DNA from: Pseudomonas sp. FP2335
Lineage (GTDB): Bacteria > Pseudomonadota > Gammaproteobacteria > Pseudomonadales > Pseudomonadaceae
Length of the DNA stretch: 64,000 bases
Assembly (NCBI RefSeq): GCF_030687535.1
Contig: NZ_CP117437.1
Location: forward strand, 620,001-684,000
Direction of reading: 5' to 3'
Every line of letters starts with the position of its first letter. Position 1 is the stretch's first letter. The notes under the pieces are model-generated. The model was not told the origin of the DNA. It made no database searches and saw only the letters and a list, made by a program, of their open reading frames with translations. The position numbers and the translations under genes are program-made. Below, piece by piece: positions 37,921 through 47,633 of this stretch.

Positions 37921-39732
37921 ATGAATCGCCCTGCCATTGTCGCGCCCGTCGCCTTGCAGCATACGCAGACCGTCACTTGTAACGCGCCTTGGTACGTGCA
38001 GGGCAGTGAATACCATCCTGTGGAGGCCACTTATCAACCGCTGATCAATGGCGAAGAAGCCTTCAAGGCCGTGCATTTGGCGATTGCCAGGGCCAGCAAA
38101 ACCGTCGACATCATCTGTTGGGGGTTCCAGCCGTCGATGTATTTCATCCGCGACGGCAAGAGCCCGAGCATTGGCGAACTGCTCAAGGCAAAGGCTCGCG
38201 AGGGAGTCAGGGTTCGCGTATTGACGTGGGAAATGCCGCTTAACTCTGCCGGTGTTGCAGGTGAGGCGAACTTGCCCGGTAAAGGCTCGGTACGCATCAG
38301 CGATCGGGCGCTACAGACGTCTACCCAGGCGCAATACGACGAGGACCGTCGATGGTTCGCCGAATGCTCGGTGTCGGACAGCAAGGCCGCCGGGCAGGCA
38401 GCGCGCGGGCTCCCGGTCTTTATCAGTCGTGGTTTCGACCTGAATGAGCGGGCCGAGATCGCCCGCAGCCTGAAAGAGGAAAGCCTCGACCCCGAGATCA
38501 GCCTCCAGATGCGTCACGCATTGCGATGGACCGCCAGCCATCACCAGAAGAGCGTGCTGGTCGACTACGAACTGCCGGACTGCGCTGTAGGTTTTGTCAT
38601 GGGCCACAACATGCTCGATGCGTATTGGGATACCGACAAACACTCGGCTTTGGGCCGATCTGAACAGAGCAAACCTGCACCCAATCGCGGGCCACGTGGT
38701 GACACTCCGCGCCAGGATATTTCCACTCAACTGAGCGGGCCGATCCTGGAGCACCTGCACCATAACTTCGCCAGTGCCTGGCTCAAGGAAACCGGGGAGA
38801 ACCTGCTCGACCTTCGCCAAGCCAAGCAGGTCGGGCCGCACCTGCAATGCATGCCCGGCGTCACGCGCCAGCTGGCCCAAGTGCTGCGCACCCAGGCGCA
38901 AGCGGGCAAGCGTGAGATCGAGAAGGCCTACTTGAATGCGGTCAACAACGCGACGCAGTTTATCTATATCGAGAACCAGTATTTTCGCTGGCCACCGCTG
39001 GCCGAAGCGATCAAGAAGACGGCGGCGGATCAGACTGGTGGAGGGCGTGATCCAGGTGTACACGGCTCGTTGCACCTGTTTGTGATCACCAATGCGACCG
39101 ATGACGGCATAGGTGCGGGCACGCTCAATACCCAGCGCATGCTTGAGAGCCTGGGACGTGCCGACACGATTCCCGGCGTGACCAAGCTTCGGCGTATCGA
39201 GCGGATGAAAGCGGCCGCACCTCCCCGGCCATCACCTGATCCACGGGATCATGTAGGGCAAAGGGAGTTGACTAAATGGCAGGCCGAACTCGATCAAAAA
39301 ACCAAGGCGATCGAGGACAGCATGGTTGTTCCGCAAGAGCTGCCAGGGTTGAAAATTCACATGTGTTCGCTAGTGGCGCCTGACTCACCCGCCGGCCGGC
39401 AGTGGATGCCGGTGTATATCCACTCGAAGTTGATGATTGTGGATGACGTGTTTACGACCTTGGGCTCAGCGAACATCAACACCCGCAGCATGCAGGTCGA
39501 TAGCGAGCTGAATATTGCGCATGAGTGGGGGAGTGTGACGCAGGGGTTGCGGCGCAGATTATGGGGGCTGCATACGGATGGGAGGGGGGCTCAGGATGAT
39601 CCGGAGGAGGCGTTTGTAGTTTGGACGGAGATCATCAATGAAAACAAAGAGCGCGAGTCCAAAGCTTCGACGCCCTGCACACCCCTCGTCGAGTTTTATT
39701 ACGGCAAAAGAACCCTGAAGGACCTCGACTGA
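37921..39732 (+). CDS. Phospholipase D-family protein, likely type VI lipase effector (Tle5-like)
   Basis: A 603-residue protein with two HKD half-sites: H208-Q-K210 in HHQKSVLVD and H501-S-K503 followed by D508 in YIHSKLMIVDDVFTTLGSAN. The order, spacing and lack of a signal peptide fit PldA/PldB-like phospholipases that type VI systems deliver to the periplasm of rivals. The next gene encodes a lipoprotein with Sel1-like features, and its start overlaps this stop by one base, as expected for an effector with a periplasmic immunity protein. No VgrG or PAAR gene is adjacent. A housekeeping phospholipase remains possible. Confidence 0.8.
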   Translation: MNRPAIVAPVALQHTQTVTCNAPWYVQGSEYHPVEATYQPLINGEEAFKAVHLAIARASKTVDIICWGFQPSMYFIRDGKSPSIGELLKAKAREGVRVRVLTWEMPLNSAGVAGEANLPGKGSVRISDRALQTSTQAQYDEDRRWFAECSVSDSKAAGQAARGLPVFISRGFDLNERAEIARSLKEESLDPEISLQMRHALRWTASHHQKSVLVDYELPDCAVGFVMGHNMLDAYWDTDKHSALGRSEQSKPAPNRGPRGDTPRQDISTQLSGPILEHLHHNFASAWLKETGENLLDLRQAKQVGPHLQCMPGVTRQLAQVLRTQAQAGKREIEKAYLNAVNNATQFIYIENQYFRWPPLAEAIKKTAADQTGGGRDPGVHGSLHLFVITNATDDGIGAGTLNTQRMLESLGRADTIPGVTKLRRIERMKAAAPPRPSPDPRDHVGQRELTKWQAELDQKTKAIEDSMVVPQELPGLKIHMCSLVAPDSPAGRQWMPVYIHSKLMIVDDVFTTLGSANINTRSMQVDSELNIAHEWGSVTQGLRRRLWGLHTDGRGAQDDPEEAFVVWTEIINENKERESKASTPCTPLVEFYYGKRTLKDLD

Positions 39733-41012
39733 TGCGCCGTTTTTTTCTGCTCTCAAGCCTGCTGCTGGCCGCTTGTATCAACAGTGCTGGGCCTATTCAA
39801 CTGAACAAGGACATTCCGATGAATCCGATTACCGAGGCTAAACAAAAACTTACCTTTATCTGTAGGCATGAAACCATTCCTCAGCCGGCTGCCGAAGCTG
39901 ACATGTTGTTCCAGTACGCTCGCTGGCTGCAAAAAAATAATCAGCTCATACCAGACAAGGCCGTCGACGTTGCGATCGAGCGGCTTTACCGCATCGCTGC
40001 TGAAAACGGTCACTACAAAGCCAATATCAATCTACAAGCCGGCAGCATGCGCGGCCGCTTCAAGCTTCATGGCGAAGAATATCTGCGACTAAGTCAGCAA
40101 CTGATCGATGCTGGTGTCGCGACCGGCTATTACTTCATTGGGGTCTTCCTGCAGCAGGGTTCCGCTGGTTTGGCGCTGGACGAGGAAATGGCCCTGCGTT
40201 ATTACCGCAAGGCCGCAGACCAAGGCAGTGCCCAAGCTCAAACGATTCTCGGGGACATATTGGCGCCGATCAGCGTCGCGCCAGCGATCGCCAGACAGAT
40301 GCGCCGCTGTGCAGCTGAGCAAGGGAATGGAGCAGCAGCAGTGGCGTTGGGCATCGATCTCAAAAATGAGGGCGAGTACCAAGCTGCTTTGGAGGTGCTT
40401 CAACTGGGAGTGGCCGCAGGAGAAGAAAGCTCTGCCTCACGCTTGGGCAAAGGTTTTCGAGGCCCACTGCCGGAAGACCGTTTGTACTACCTCGACCAGA
40501 AAGAAGACCTTGAACGCGCCGAGCGCTATAAAACAATCTGGAGAATATTAGCGAGATACTCCTACGCTGACCCCAAAGTCCCCGAAATCAACCAGATTGT
40601 CCCCCTGCCTCCAGCCAAACTCCCCGCCTGGGACGGCAAATTGCAATGGCTGGAAGCGCGCCTGGCCAACGTCCCGCCACCCAAGCCCAGCGAAGCACTG
40701 ATCCATCAACTGGCCAACGCCAAACTGCTCGACCCTGGCACCGGGAAAGGGTTGCCGGGCTCACCGGCATTCACCCAGGCCCACTTGTTTTCACCCAACT
40801 GCTACAGCGGCCAAGCCTGTCCGGTCAGTGGGTATTGGAAGGTGGGTCGGCTCCCTGATAGCGATTACGTCGCGAAAGGAGATGGGGTTCGGCATTTCGA
40901 GACGGGCGAGGTCCTGCCGAAAATGTTGATCGAACGCTACCAGGTACGTAGTTGGCCCTTCTCCGACAAGATCACGCGTAGTGAGCAGGTGGTGGAATGG
41001 TGCCTGCTTTAA
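39732..41012 (+). CDS. Sel1-like repeat lipoprotein, putative immunity protein to the phospholipase
   Basis: A 426-residue lipoprotein with a short signal peptide and lipobox LLLAAC (lipidated C15), which places it on the periplasmic side. Residues ~85-240 contain Sel1/TPR-like helical repeats (LRYYRKAADQGSAQAQTILG, MRRCAAEQGNGAAAVALG). The C-terminal ~130 residues are a separate domain (SEALIHQLANAKLLDPGTGK, GQACPVSGYW) found in similar immunity-type proteins. It is coupled to the phospholipase gene (TGATG). The first half has lower GC than the neighbourhood by eye, a possible sign of transfer. Its 3' end overlaps the convergent LysR gene by 4 bp. Confidence 0.75.
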   Translation: MRRFFLLSSLLLAACINSAGPIQLNKDIPMNPITEAKQKLTFICRHETIPQPAAEADMLFQYARWLQKNNQLIPDKAVDVAIERLYRIAAENGHYKANINLQAGSMRGRFKLHGEEYLRLSQQLIDAGVATGYYFIGVFLQQGSAGLALDEEMALRYYRKAADQGSAQAQTILGDILAPISVAPAIARQMRRCAAEQGNGAAAVALGIDLKNEGEYQAALEVLQLGVAAGEESSASRLGKGFRGPLPEDRLYYLDQKEDLERAERYKTIWRILARYSYADPKVPEINQIVPLPPAKLPAWDGKLQWLEARLANVPPPKPSEALIHQLANAKLLDPGTGKGLPGSPAFTQAHLFSPNCYSGQACPVSGYWKVGRLPDSDYVAKGDGVRHFETGEVLPKMLIERYQVRSWPFSDKITRSEQVVEWCLL

Positions 41013-41896
41013 ACCTGCTCCATCATCCACCTCACAAACTCCCGCACCTTCGGCACCTCCGCCGAATGCTCCGGGTACGCCAGGTAGTACGCGTCCTGGC
41101 TCGGCATCGCATGCTGCCAGGGGATTACCAGTTTGCCGTCGGCCAATTCCTCCTCCACCAGGAACCGTGGCAATAGCGCCACGCCGCAGCCCACCTGCGC
41201 CGCGCGGATGCACATGTAAAAGGTGTCGAAACGCGGTCCGTGGTAGCTGTGTTCGGTCTGGTAGCCCTGGCTGGCGAACCAGTCGTGCCAGCCCTGGGGG
41301 CGCGAGGCGTTTTGCAGCAGCACCAAGTCGCTCAGTTGCGTCGGGTCGGTGAATGGCTGCGCGGGCAGGCTTTCCGGGGCGCAGACGGGCACCAGCTCTT
41401 CGCTGAACAATTTCAGGCTCTCGGTGCCCGGGCGTGAGCCTTGGCCGAAGTAGAAGGCCATGTCGGCCTTGCCTTGCAGCAGCTCGTCCGGGTCTTGTTC
41501 GTTGCACAGGTCCAGGTGGATCTGCGGGTGACGCAGCCGCCAGCCCTTGAGGCGCGGCACCAGCCAGCGGGCGCCGAAGGTGTAGGGCGTGGACACCCGT
41601 AGCACTTCGGTCTCGCCGCCGTAGGAACGCAGGTAGTGGGTGGACATCTCCACTTGCGTGAGGATTTTTCTCACTTCCACCAGGTACAGGTCGCCCGCCG
41701 GGGTCATCTGTAAACGTCGGCGCACGCGGCGAAACAGCAGGTGCTGGAGCAGTTCTTCCAATTGCGCCACCTGCTTGCTCACCGCACTTTGTGTGAGGTT
41801 CAGCTCCTCGGCGGCGCGGGTAAAGCTCAGGTGGCGGGTGGCGGCTTCGAAGCACTGCAGGGCGGTGATCGAGGGCAAATGTCTTTTGTTCAGCAC
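41009..41896 (-). CDS. LysR-family transcriptional regulator
   Basis: A 295-residue LysR regulator with the N-terminal helix-turn-helix SFTRAAEELNLTQSAVSKQV (about 24-43) and a C-terminal effector-binding domain of GcvA type. The GTG start was chosen because GAGG lies 6 nt upstream; the frame is open far beyond it without a ribosome site. It is divergent from the piperideine-6-carboxylate dehydrogenase gene, and in P. putida a LysR gene occupies the same place beside amaB-amaA, so it probably controls lysine/pipecolate breakdown. Confidence 0.88.
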   Translation of the reverse strand: MLNKRHLPSITALQCFEAATRHLSFTRAAEELNLTQSAVSKQVAQLEELLQHLLFRRVRRRLQMTPAGDLYLVEVRKILTQVEMSTHYLRSYGGETEVLRVSTPYTFGARWLVPRLKGWRLRHPQIHLDLCNEQDPDELLQGKADMAFYFGQGSRPGTESLKLFSEELVPVCAPESLPAQPFTDPTQLSDLVLLQNASRPQGWHDWFASQGYQTEHSYHGPRFDTFYMCIRAAQVGCGVALLPRFLVEEELADGKLVIPWQHAMPSQDAYYLAYPEHSAEVPKVREFVRWMMEQV

Positions 41897-42051
41897 GCTG
41901 TGCCTCTTTTTATGTTTTGCATGAATTAATGGAATGATATCTCGCCTAATCGTCGTTTGTTGGCAAGTCTTGCGCCAGCTACAAATAAGCTCTGGATCGT
42001 CGTGTTCCTCGCGGCGCGAATTTTTAGGTCTGCAGACTGAAGGAGTGACCC

Positions 42052-43542
42052 ATGGTTGCCGCATTGCTTGATCGTCTCGGGGTAAACCCGGCGCTGTACC
42101 AGGCGGGGAAACAACCCGTGCATTCGCCGATTGATGGCAGCCGTATCGGCAGTGTGCACTGGGAAGGTGCCGCCGAGGTGGAGCAACAGGTCAGTCGCGC
42201 CGAGCATGCATTCGAGGCCTGGCGCAAAGTGCCGGCGCCGCGTCGCGGTGAGCTGGTGCGCCAATTTGGCGATGTGCTGCGCGAATACAAGGCCGACCTC
42301 GGCGAGTTGGTCTCCTGGGAAGCCGGCAAGATCACCCAGGAAGGCCTGGGTGAAGTGCAGGAGATGATCGACATCTGCGACTTCGCCGTCGGCCTGTCCC
42401 GCCAGCTCTACGGCTTGACCATCGCCTCTGAGCGTCCTGGCCACCATATGCGCGAAACCTGGCACCCGCTGGGTGTGGTCGGCGTGATCAGTGCCTTCAA
42501 CTTCCCGGTCGCGGTGTGGGCGTGGAACACCGCCCTGGCGCTGGTATGCGGCAACGCGGTGATCTGGAAACCGTCGGAAAAGACCCCGCTCACCGCCCTG
42601 GCCTGTCAGGCGTTGTTCGAGCGCGTGGTGAAGAACTTCAACGATGCGCCGCCGTACCTCAGCCAAGTAATCATCGGCGGCCGCGATGCCGGCGCCGCGT
42701 TGGTGGATGACCCGCGTGTCGCGCTGATCAGCGCCACCGGCAGCACGCGCATGGGCCGCGAAGTGGCGCCCAAAGTCGCCGCGCGCTTTGCCCGCAGCAT
42801 CCTAGAGCTGGGCGGCAACAACGCGATGATCCTCGGCCCCAGCGCCGACCTCGACATGGCCGTGCGCGCGATCCTGTTCAGCGCTGTCGGCACTGCTGGC
42901 CAGCGCTGCACCACCTTGCGCCGGTTGATTGCTCACGAATCGGTCAAGGAAGAAATCGTCACCCGCCTCAAGGCCGCCTATTCCAAGGTGCGCATCGGCC
43001 ACCCGCTGGAAGGCAACCTGATCGGCCCGCTGATCGACAAGCACGGCTTCGACAATATGCAGGATGCCCTGGCGCAAGCCTTGAGCGAAGGCGGCAAGGT
43101 GTTCGGCGGCAAGCGGCAGTTGGAAGACACCTTCCCGAATGCCTACTACGTGTCGCCGGCCATCGTGGAAATGCCCGAGCAAAGCGACGTGGTGTGCACC
43201 GAAACCTTCGCGCCGATCCTGTACGTGGTCGGCTACACCGATTTCGCTGAAGCCTTGCGCCTGAACAACGCGGTGCCGCAAGGCTTGTCGTCGTGCATCT
43301 TCACCACTGACGTGCGCGAGGCCGAGCAGTTCATGTCGGCGGTGGGCAGTGACTGTGGCATCGCCAACGTCAACATCGGCCCGAGCGGCGCGGAGATCGG
43401 CGGCGCGTTTGGCGGGGAGAAAGAGACGGGCGGCGGGCGTGAGTCGGGTTCGGATGCATGGCGCGGGTATATGCGTCGCCAGACCAATACCGTGAACTAC
43501 TCGCTGGAATTGCCGCTGGCCCAGGGCATTACCTTCGACTAA
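42052..43542 (+). CDS. amaB: L-piperidine-6-carboxylate dehydrogenase (ALDH7 type)
   Basis: A 496-residue aldehyde dehydrogenase with general base E252 (LELGGNNA) and catalytic C286 (GTAGQRCTTLRR). The sequence is of the ALDH7/antiquitin type, which oxidises the open aldehyde form of piperideine-6-carboxylate to 2-aminoadipate in lysine catabolism. Assignment is supported by the next gene, an AmaA-like oxidase, and the adjacent LysR. The ATG has aaggag about 8 nt upstream. Confidence 0.9.
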   Translation: MVAALLDRLGVNPALYQAGKQPVHSPIDGSRIGSVHWEGAAEVEQQVSRAEHAFEAWRKVPAPRRGELVRQFGDVLREYKADLGELVSWEAGKITQEGLGEVQEMIDICDFAVGLSRQLYGLTIASERPGHHMRETWHPLGVVGVISAFNFPVAVWAWNTALALVCGNAVIWKPSEKTPLTALACQALFERVVKNFNDAPPYLSQVIIGGRDAGAALVDDPRVALISATGSTRMGREVAPKVAARFARSILELGGNNAMILGPSADLDMAVRAILFSAVGTAGQRCTTLRRLIAHESVKEEIVTRLKAAYSKVRIGHPLEGNLIGPLIDKHGFDNMQDALAQALSEGGKVFGGKRQLEDTFPNAYYVSPAIVEMPEQSDVVCTETFAPILYVVGYTDFAEALRLNNAVPQGLSSCIFTTDVREAEQFMSAVGSDCGIANVNIGPSGAEIGGAFGGEKETGGGRESGSDAWRGYMRRQTNTVNYSLELPLAQGITFD

Positions 43543-43566
43543 AACACTGTCGGAACGCGGTTGAAA

Positions 43567-43657
43567 ATGTGGGAGCGGGCTTGCTCGCGAATGCAGTGTG
43601 TCAGTCAACAGATTTACAGCTGATCCACCGCATTCGCGAGCAAGCCCGCTCCCACAT
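43567..43657. repeat. REP-type inverted repeat pair (REPIN)
   Basis: Common-type arms (gtgggagcgggcttgctcgc and complement) between amaB and amaA. As the genes are on the same strand, the hairpin would lie inside any joint transcript. Confidence 0.9.
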
Positions 43658-43720
43658 TTGATTGGATTACCAAGTCGAAACTGAATTGAGTGGTTTGTTG
43701 GGTCTCATCGGAGTCTGGCA

Positions 43721-45004
43721 ATGGCATTACGCGAAGCATGTTTGTGGGAACACCTCACCCCCAGCCGGCCAGACCGCGCCGCGCTCAAGGGCGAGGTCAA
43801 GGTGGATGTGTGCGTGATCGGCGCCGGGATCACCGGTTTGTCAGCGGCCATTCACTTGCTGGAACAAGGTAAAAGCGTCGCCGTGCTGGAGGCCCATCGC
43901 ACCGGCCACGGTGGTTCGGGGCGCAATGTCGGGCTGGTCAACGCCGGGCTGTGGATTCCGCCGGATGACATCGAAGCCGGTTTTGGCGAAGCGGTCGGCA
44001 GCCAGCTCAATCGCATGCTGGGTGCGGCGCCGGCACTGGTGTTCAGCCTGATCGACAAGTACAACATCGATTGCCAATTGCGTCGCGAGGGCACCTTGCA
44101 CATGGCGCACAACGCCCGGGGCGAGGCGGATTTGCGCAGCCGCGAAGAACAATGGAAGCGCCGTGGTGCGCCGGTGGAGCTGCTCACCGGCCAGGCCTGT
44201 GAGCAGGCCACCGGCACGCAGAAAATCGCCGCTGCCTTGCTCGACCGGCGCGCCGGCACCTTGAACCCGATGGCCTACACCAGTGGTCTGGCGAATGCTG
44301 CCGTCGGCTTGGGCGGGCAGTTGTTCGATCATTCGCCGGTCACGCAGCTGGAACGCCAGGGCGCGCACTGGTCGGTGCAGACCGTCCAGGGCTCGGTGCA
44401 GGCCAGCCAAGTGGTGATCGCCTCCAACGCCTACACCGAAGGCGAATGGACCGAACTGCGGCGCAATTTCTTCCCCGGCTACTACTATCAGGTCGCTTCG
44501 GCGCCGCTGACGGATGCCGCTGCCCAACAGATCCTTCCCGGTGGCCAGGGCTCGTGGGACACCCGCCAAGTACTGAGCAGCATCCGCCGTGACGCCGATG
44601 GCCGCCTGCTCCTTGGCAGCCTGGGCAATGGCAACCAGAAACCCGCCTGGTTTCTCAAGGCGTGGGCCGATCGGGTGCAGCAGCATTACTTCCCGTACCT
44701 CAAATCGGTGCAGTGGGAGTACACCTGGACCGGCTGCATCGCCTTCACTCCCGACCACTTGATGCGCCTGTTCGAACCGGCGCCGGGGCTGGTGGCCGTT
44801 ACCGGCTATAACGGGCGTGGCGTGACCACCGGCAGTGTGGTCGGCAAGGCGTTTGCCGACTATCTATGTCACCAGAATCCCCAGGCCTTACCGATCCCCT
44901 TTGCACCCATGCAGCCGCTGGCCGGGGTGGGCCTGCGCAGTTGCTTGTATGAGGCTGGATTCTCGCTGTATCACGCCGGGCAATGTCTGCGGATCGTGAT
45001 CTGA
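43721..45004 (+). CDS. amaA: L-pipecolate oxidase-like FAD oxidoreductase
   Basis: A 427-residue flavoprotein of the DAO family with the N-terminal dinucleotide-binding motif VIGAGITGLSAAIHLLEQGK (about 30-49) and the FAD segment GGSGRNVGLVN. The C-terminal VTGYNGRGVTTGSVVGKAFA is the closing FAD contact. Next to amaB it fits AmaA, which oxidises L-pipecolate to piperideine-6-carboxylate, the substrate supply for AmaB. The start has ggag about 8 nt upstream. Confidence 0.88.
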   Translation: MALREACLWEHLTPSRPDRAALKGEVKVDVCVIGAGITGLSAAIHLLEQGKSVAVLEAHRTGHGGSGRNVGLVNAGLWIPPDDIEAGFGEAVGSQLNRMLGAAPALVFSLIDKYNIDCQLRREGTLHMAHNARGEADLRSREEQWKRRGAPVELLTGQACEQATGTQKIAAALLDRRAGTLNPMAYTSGLANAAVGLGGQLFDHSPVTQLERQGAHWSVQTVQGSVQASQVVIASNAYTEGEWTELRRNFFPGYYYQVASAPLTDAAAQQILPGGQGSWDTRQVLSSIRRDADGRLLLGSLGNGNQKPAWFLKAWADRVQQHYFPYLKSVQWEYTWTGCIAFTPDHLMRLFEPAPGLVAVTGYNGRGVTTGSVVGKAFADYLCHQNPQALPIPFAPMQPLAGVGLRSCLYEAGFSLYHAGQCLRIVI

Positions 45005-45080
45005 TCAGCGAAATACCGCTCAGAAGCCCGCATTTTCTTAGCCGGCTACTAATCTGTATTGGTGCAAGTCGTAGCAGTCG

Positions 45081-45097
45081 CGCACTGTAAATGTGCA
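45081..45097 (+). promoter_or_regulatory. NtrC-like dyad upstream of braC
   Basis: cgcactgtaaatgtgca fits GCAC-N7-GTGC exactly, the pattern of enteric NtrC sites. It lies about 200 bp upstream of the sigma-54 promoter, a workable enhancer distance. Confidence 0.55.
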
Positions 45098-45293
45098 GTT
45101 CCGTTACGCAGCCTGTTACAGCTGTAGGAACTGTCGTTTATAGGCCTGGTTGCAGGTGCGACCTGCCAGGGTTGTACTTTTTTCGCTCATTGGTTGCACC
45201 TATTGATCCTAGAGGGTTGCACGTCCTGACGAACGGAGCCGAAACGCCTGTAATTCCAATGACACCGTGTCTTTTTGAAGAATAAAAACCTAC

Positions 45294-45309
45294 TGGCACG
45301 CGCTTTGCT
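45294..45309 (+). promoter_or_regulatory. Sigma-54 promoter of braC
   Basis: tggcacgcgctttgct is a full match to the -24/-12 consensus TGGCACG-N4-TTGCT. Transcription would start about 59 nt before the braC start codon. Confidence 0.88.
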
Positions 45310-45378
45310 CTGGGCTTTCAGTGGAAAGTTTGAACGCAAGTTGTAGTGCCAAAAATCAAAAATATCGGAGCACCACTC

Positions 45379-46515
45379 ATGTCCCAGACGTTTTACAAGA
45401 AAGGTTTTCTTGCCCTCGCCGTTGCAGCGGCCCTGGGTGTTTCTACGTTTGTTCAAGCTGATGTGAAGATTGGCGTAGCGGGGCCCATGACGGGTGCAAA
45501 CGCCGCTTTCGGTGAGCAGTACATGAAGGGTGCCCAGGCGGCGGCCGATACCATCAACAAGGCCGGTGGCATCAATGGCGAGAAAATCGTCCTGGTGGCC
45601 GGCGACGACGCTTGCGAGCCCAAGCAGGCCGTAGCCGTGGCCAACCGCCTGGCCGATCAGGACAAAGTCATCGGCGTGGTCGGGCACTTCTGCTCGTCCA
45701 ACACCATCCCGGCCTCCGAGGTCTACGACGAAGCGGGCATCATCGCGATCACCCCAGGCTCCACCAACCCACAGGTCACCGAACGCGGTCTGGGCGCCAT
45801 GTTCCGTATGTGCGGGCGTGACGACCAGCAGGGCATCGTGGCGGGCGACTACATCGTCGACGTGCTCAAGGGCAAGAAAGTCGCCGTCATCAACGACAAG
45901 GACACCTACGGCAAAGGCCTGGCCGACGCCACTGCTGCCCAGTTGACCAAGCGTGGCGTCAAGCCGGTGCTGGAAGAAGGCCTGACCCGTGGCGAGAAAG
46001 ACTTCAGCGCCCTGGTCACCAAGATCCGTTCCCTGGGCGCCGACGTCGTGTACTTCGGCGGCCTGCACCCGGAAGCCGGTCCCCTGGTTCGCCAGATCCG
46101 TGAAGCCGGCCTGAAAGACGTCAAGTTCATGTCCGATGACGGCATTGTCACCGACGAACTGGTCGCCACCGCTGGCGGCGCGCAATACGTCGACGGCGTC
46201 TACATGACCTTCGGCGCCGACCCACGCCTGCTGCCGGACAGCAAGGCCGTGGTGGAAGAGTTCCGCAAAAACGGCACCGAGCCTGAAGGCTACACCCTGT
46301 ACGCCTACGCCTCGGTCCAGGCCCTGGCTGCCGGCTTCAACGGCGCCAAGTCCAACAAGGGCGAAGACGCGGCCAAGTGGCTCAAGGCCAACCCGGTCCA
46401 GACCGTCATGGGCAAGAAGGAATGGGACGGCAAGGGCGACCTGAAAATCTCCGACTACGTGGTTTACCAGTGGGATAAAGACGGTAAATACCATCAGCTG
46501 GAAAAACAGAAGTAA
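45379..46515 (+). CDS. braC: Branched-chain amino acid-binding protein of ABC transporter
   Basis: A 378-residue periplasmic binding protein with a signal peptide (KKGFLALAVAAALGVSTFVQA). The mature protein begins DVKIGVAGPMTGANAAFGEQ, typical of LivJ/LivK/BraC, and the ligand-loop segments GVVGHFCSSNTIPASEVYDE and ITPGSTNPQVTERG are present. The ATG has cggag 9 nt upstream; the frame extends 33 bp upstream without a site. It precedes the four membrane and ATPase genes after a REPIN, which may let the binding protein be made in excess. A sigma-54 promoter points to nitrogen control. Confidence 0.95.
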   Translation: MSQTFYKKGFLALAVAAALGVSTFVQADVKIGVAGPMTGANAAFGEQYMKGAQAAADTINKAGGINGEKIVLVAGDDACEPKQAVAVANRLADQDKVIGVVGHFCSSNTIPASEVYDEAGIIAITPGSTNPQVTERGLGAMFRMCGRDDQQGIVAGDYIVDVLKGKKVAVINDKDTYGKGLADATAAQLTKRGVKPVLEEGLTRGEKDFSALVTKIRSLGADVVYFGGLHPEAGPLVRQIREAGLKDVKFMSDDGIVTDELVATAGGAQYVDGVYMTFGADPRLLPDSKAVVEEFRKNGTEPEGYTLYAYASVQALAAGFNGAKSNKGEDAAKWLKANPVQTVMGKKEWDGKGDLKISDYVVYQWDKDGKYHQLEKQK

Positions 46516-46535
46516 GTACAAACACCGCGGACCTA

Positions 46536-46625
46536 ATGTGGGAGCGGGCTTGCTCGCGAATGCGGCGTGTCAGTCTCTGAATGTGTTTCTGACACCCCGC
46601 CTTCGCGAGCAAGCCCGCTCCCACA
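46536..46625. repeat. REP-type inverted repeat pair (REPIN) within the bra operon
   Basis: Common-type facing arms between braC and braD. A second small hairpin (gcacacc-caca-ggtgtgc, 46673-46690) without a T-run follows. Both could lower transcription or mRNA stability downstream of braC. Confidence 0.9.
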
Positions 46626-46716
46626 GGGGGACTGTGTTGTGATCAAGATCTGTCTTTTCCTCCAGAAGCGCCGCACACCCACAGGTGTGCAGGTGCTCAC
46701 CGCGTGAGATTGCGTT

Positions 46717-47631
<915 letters not shown>

Positions 47632-47633
47632 AC

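Larger units (their letters stand above)
45005..45378. other. Regulatory intergenic region upstream of braC
   Basis: No gene is visible in this 374-bp stretch. It holds an NtrC-like dyad, a 15-bp perfect inverted repeat gcaggt-gcg-acctgc (45152-45166), two copies of gttgcac and a consensus sigma-54 promoter ahead of the binding-protein gene. Confidence 0.7.

Noticed and set aside
46673..46690. Hairpin gcacacc-caca-ggtgtgc as a terminator between braC and braD
   Set aside because: It has no T-run and lies within an operon; at most it is an attenuating structure.
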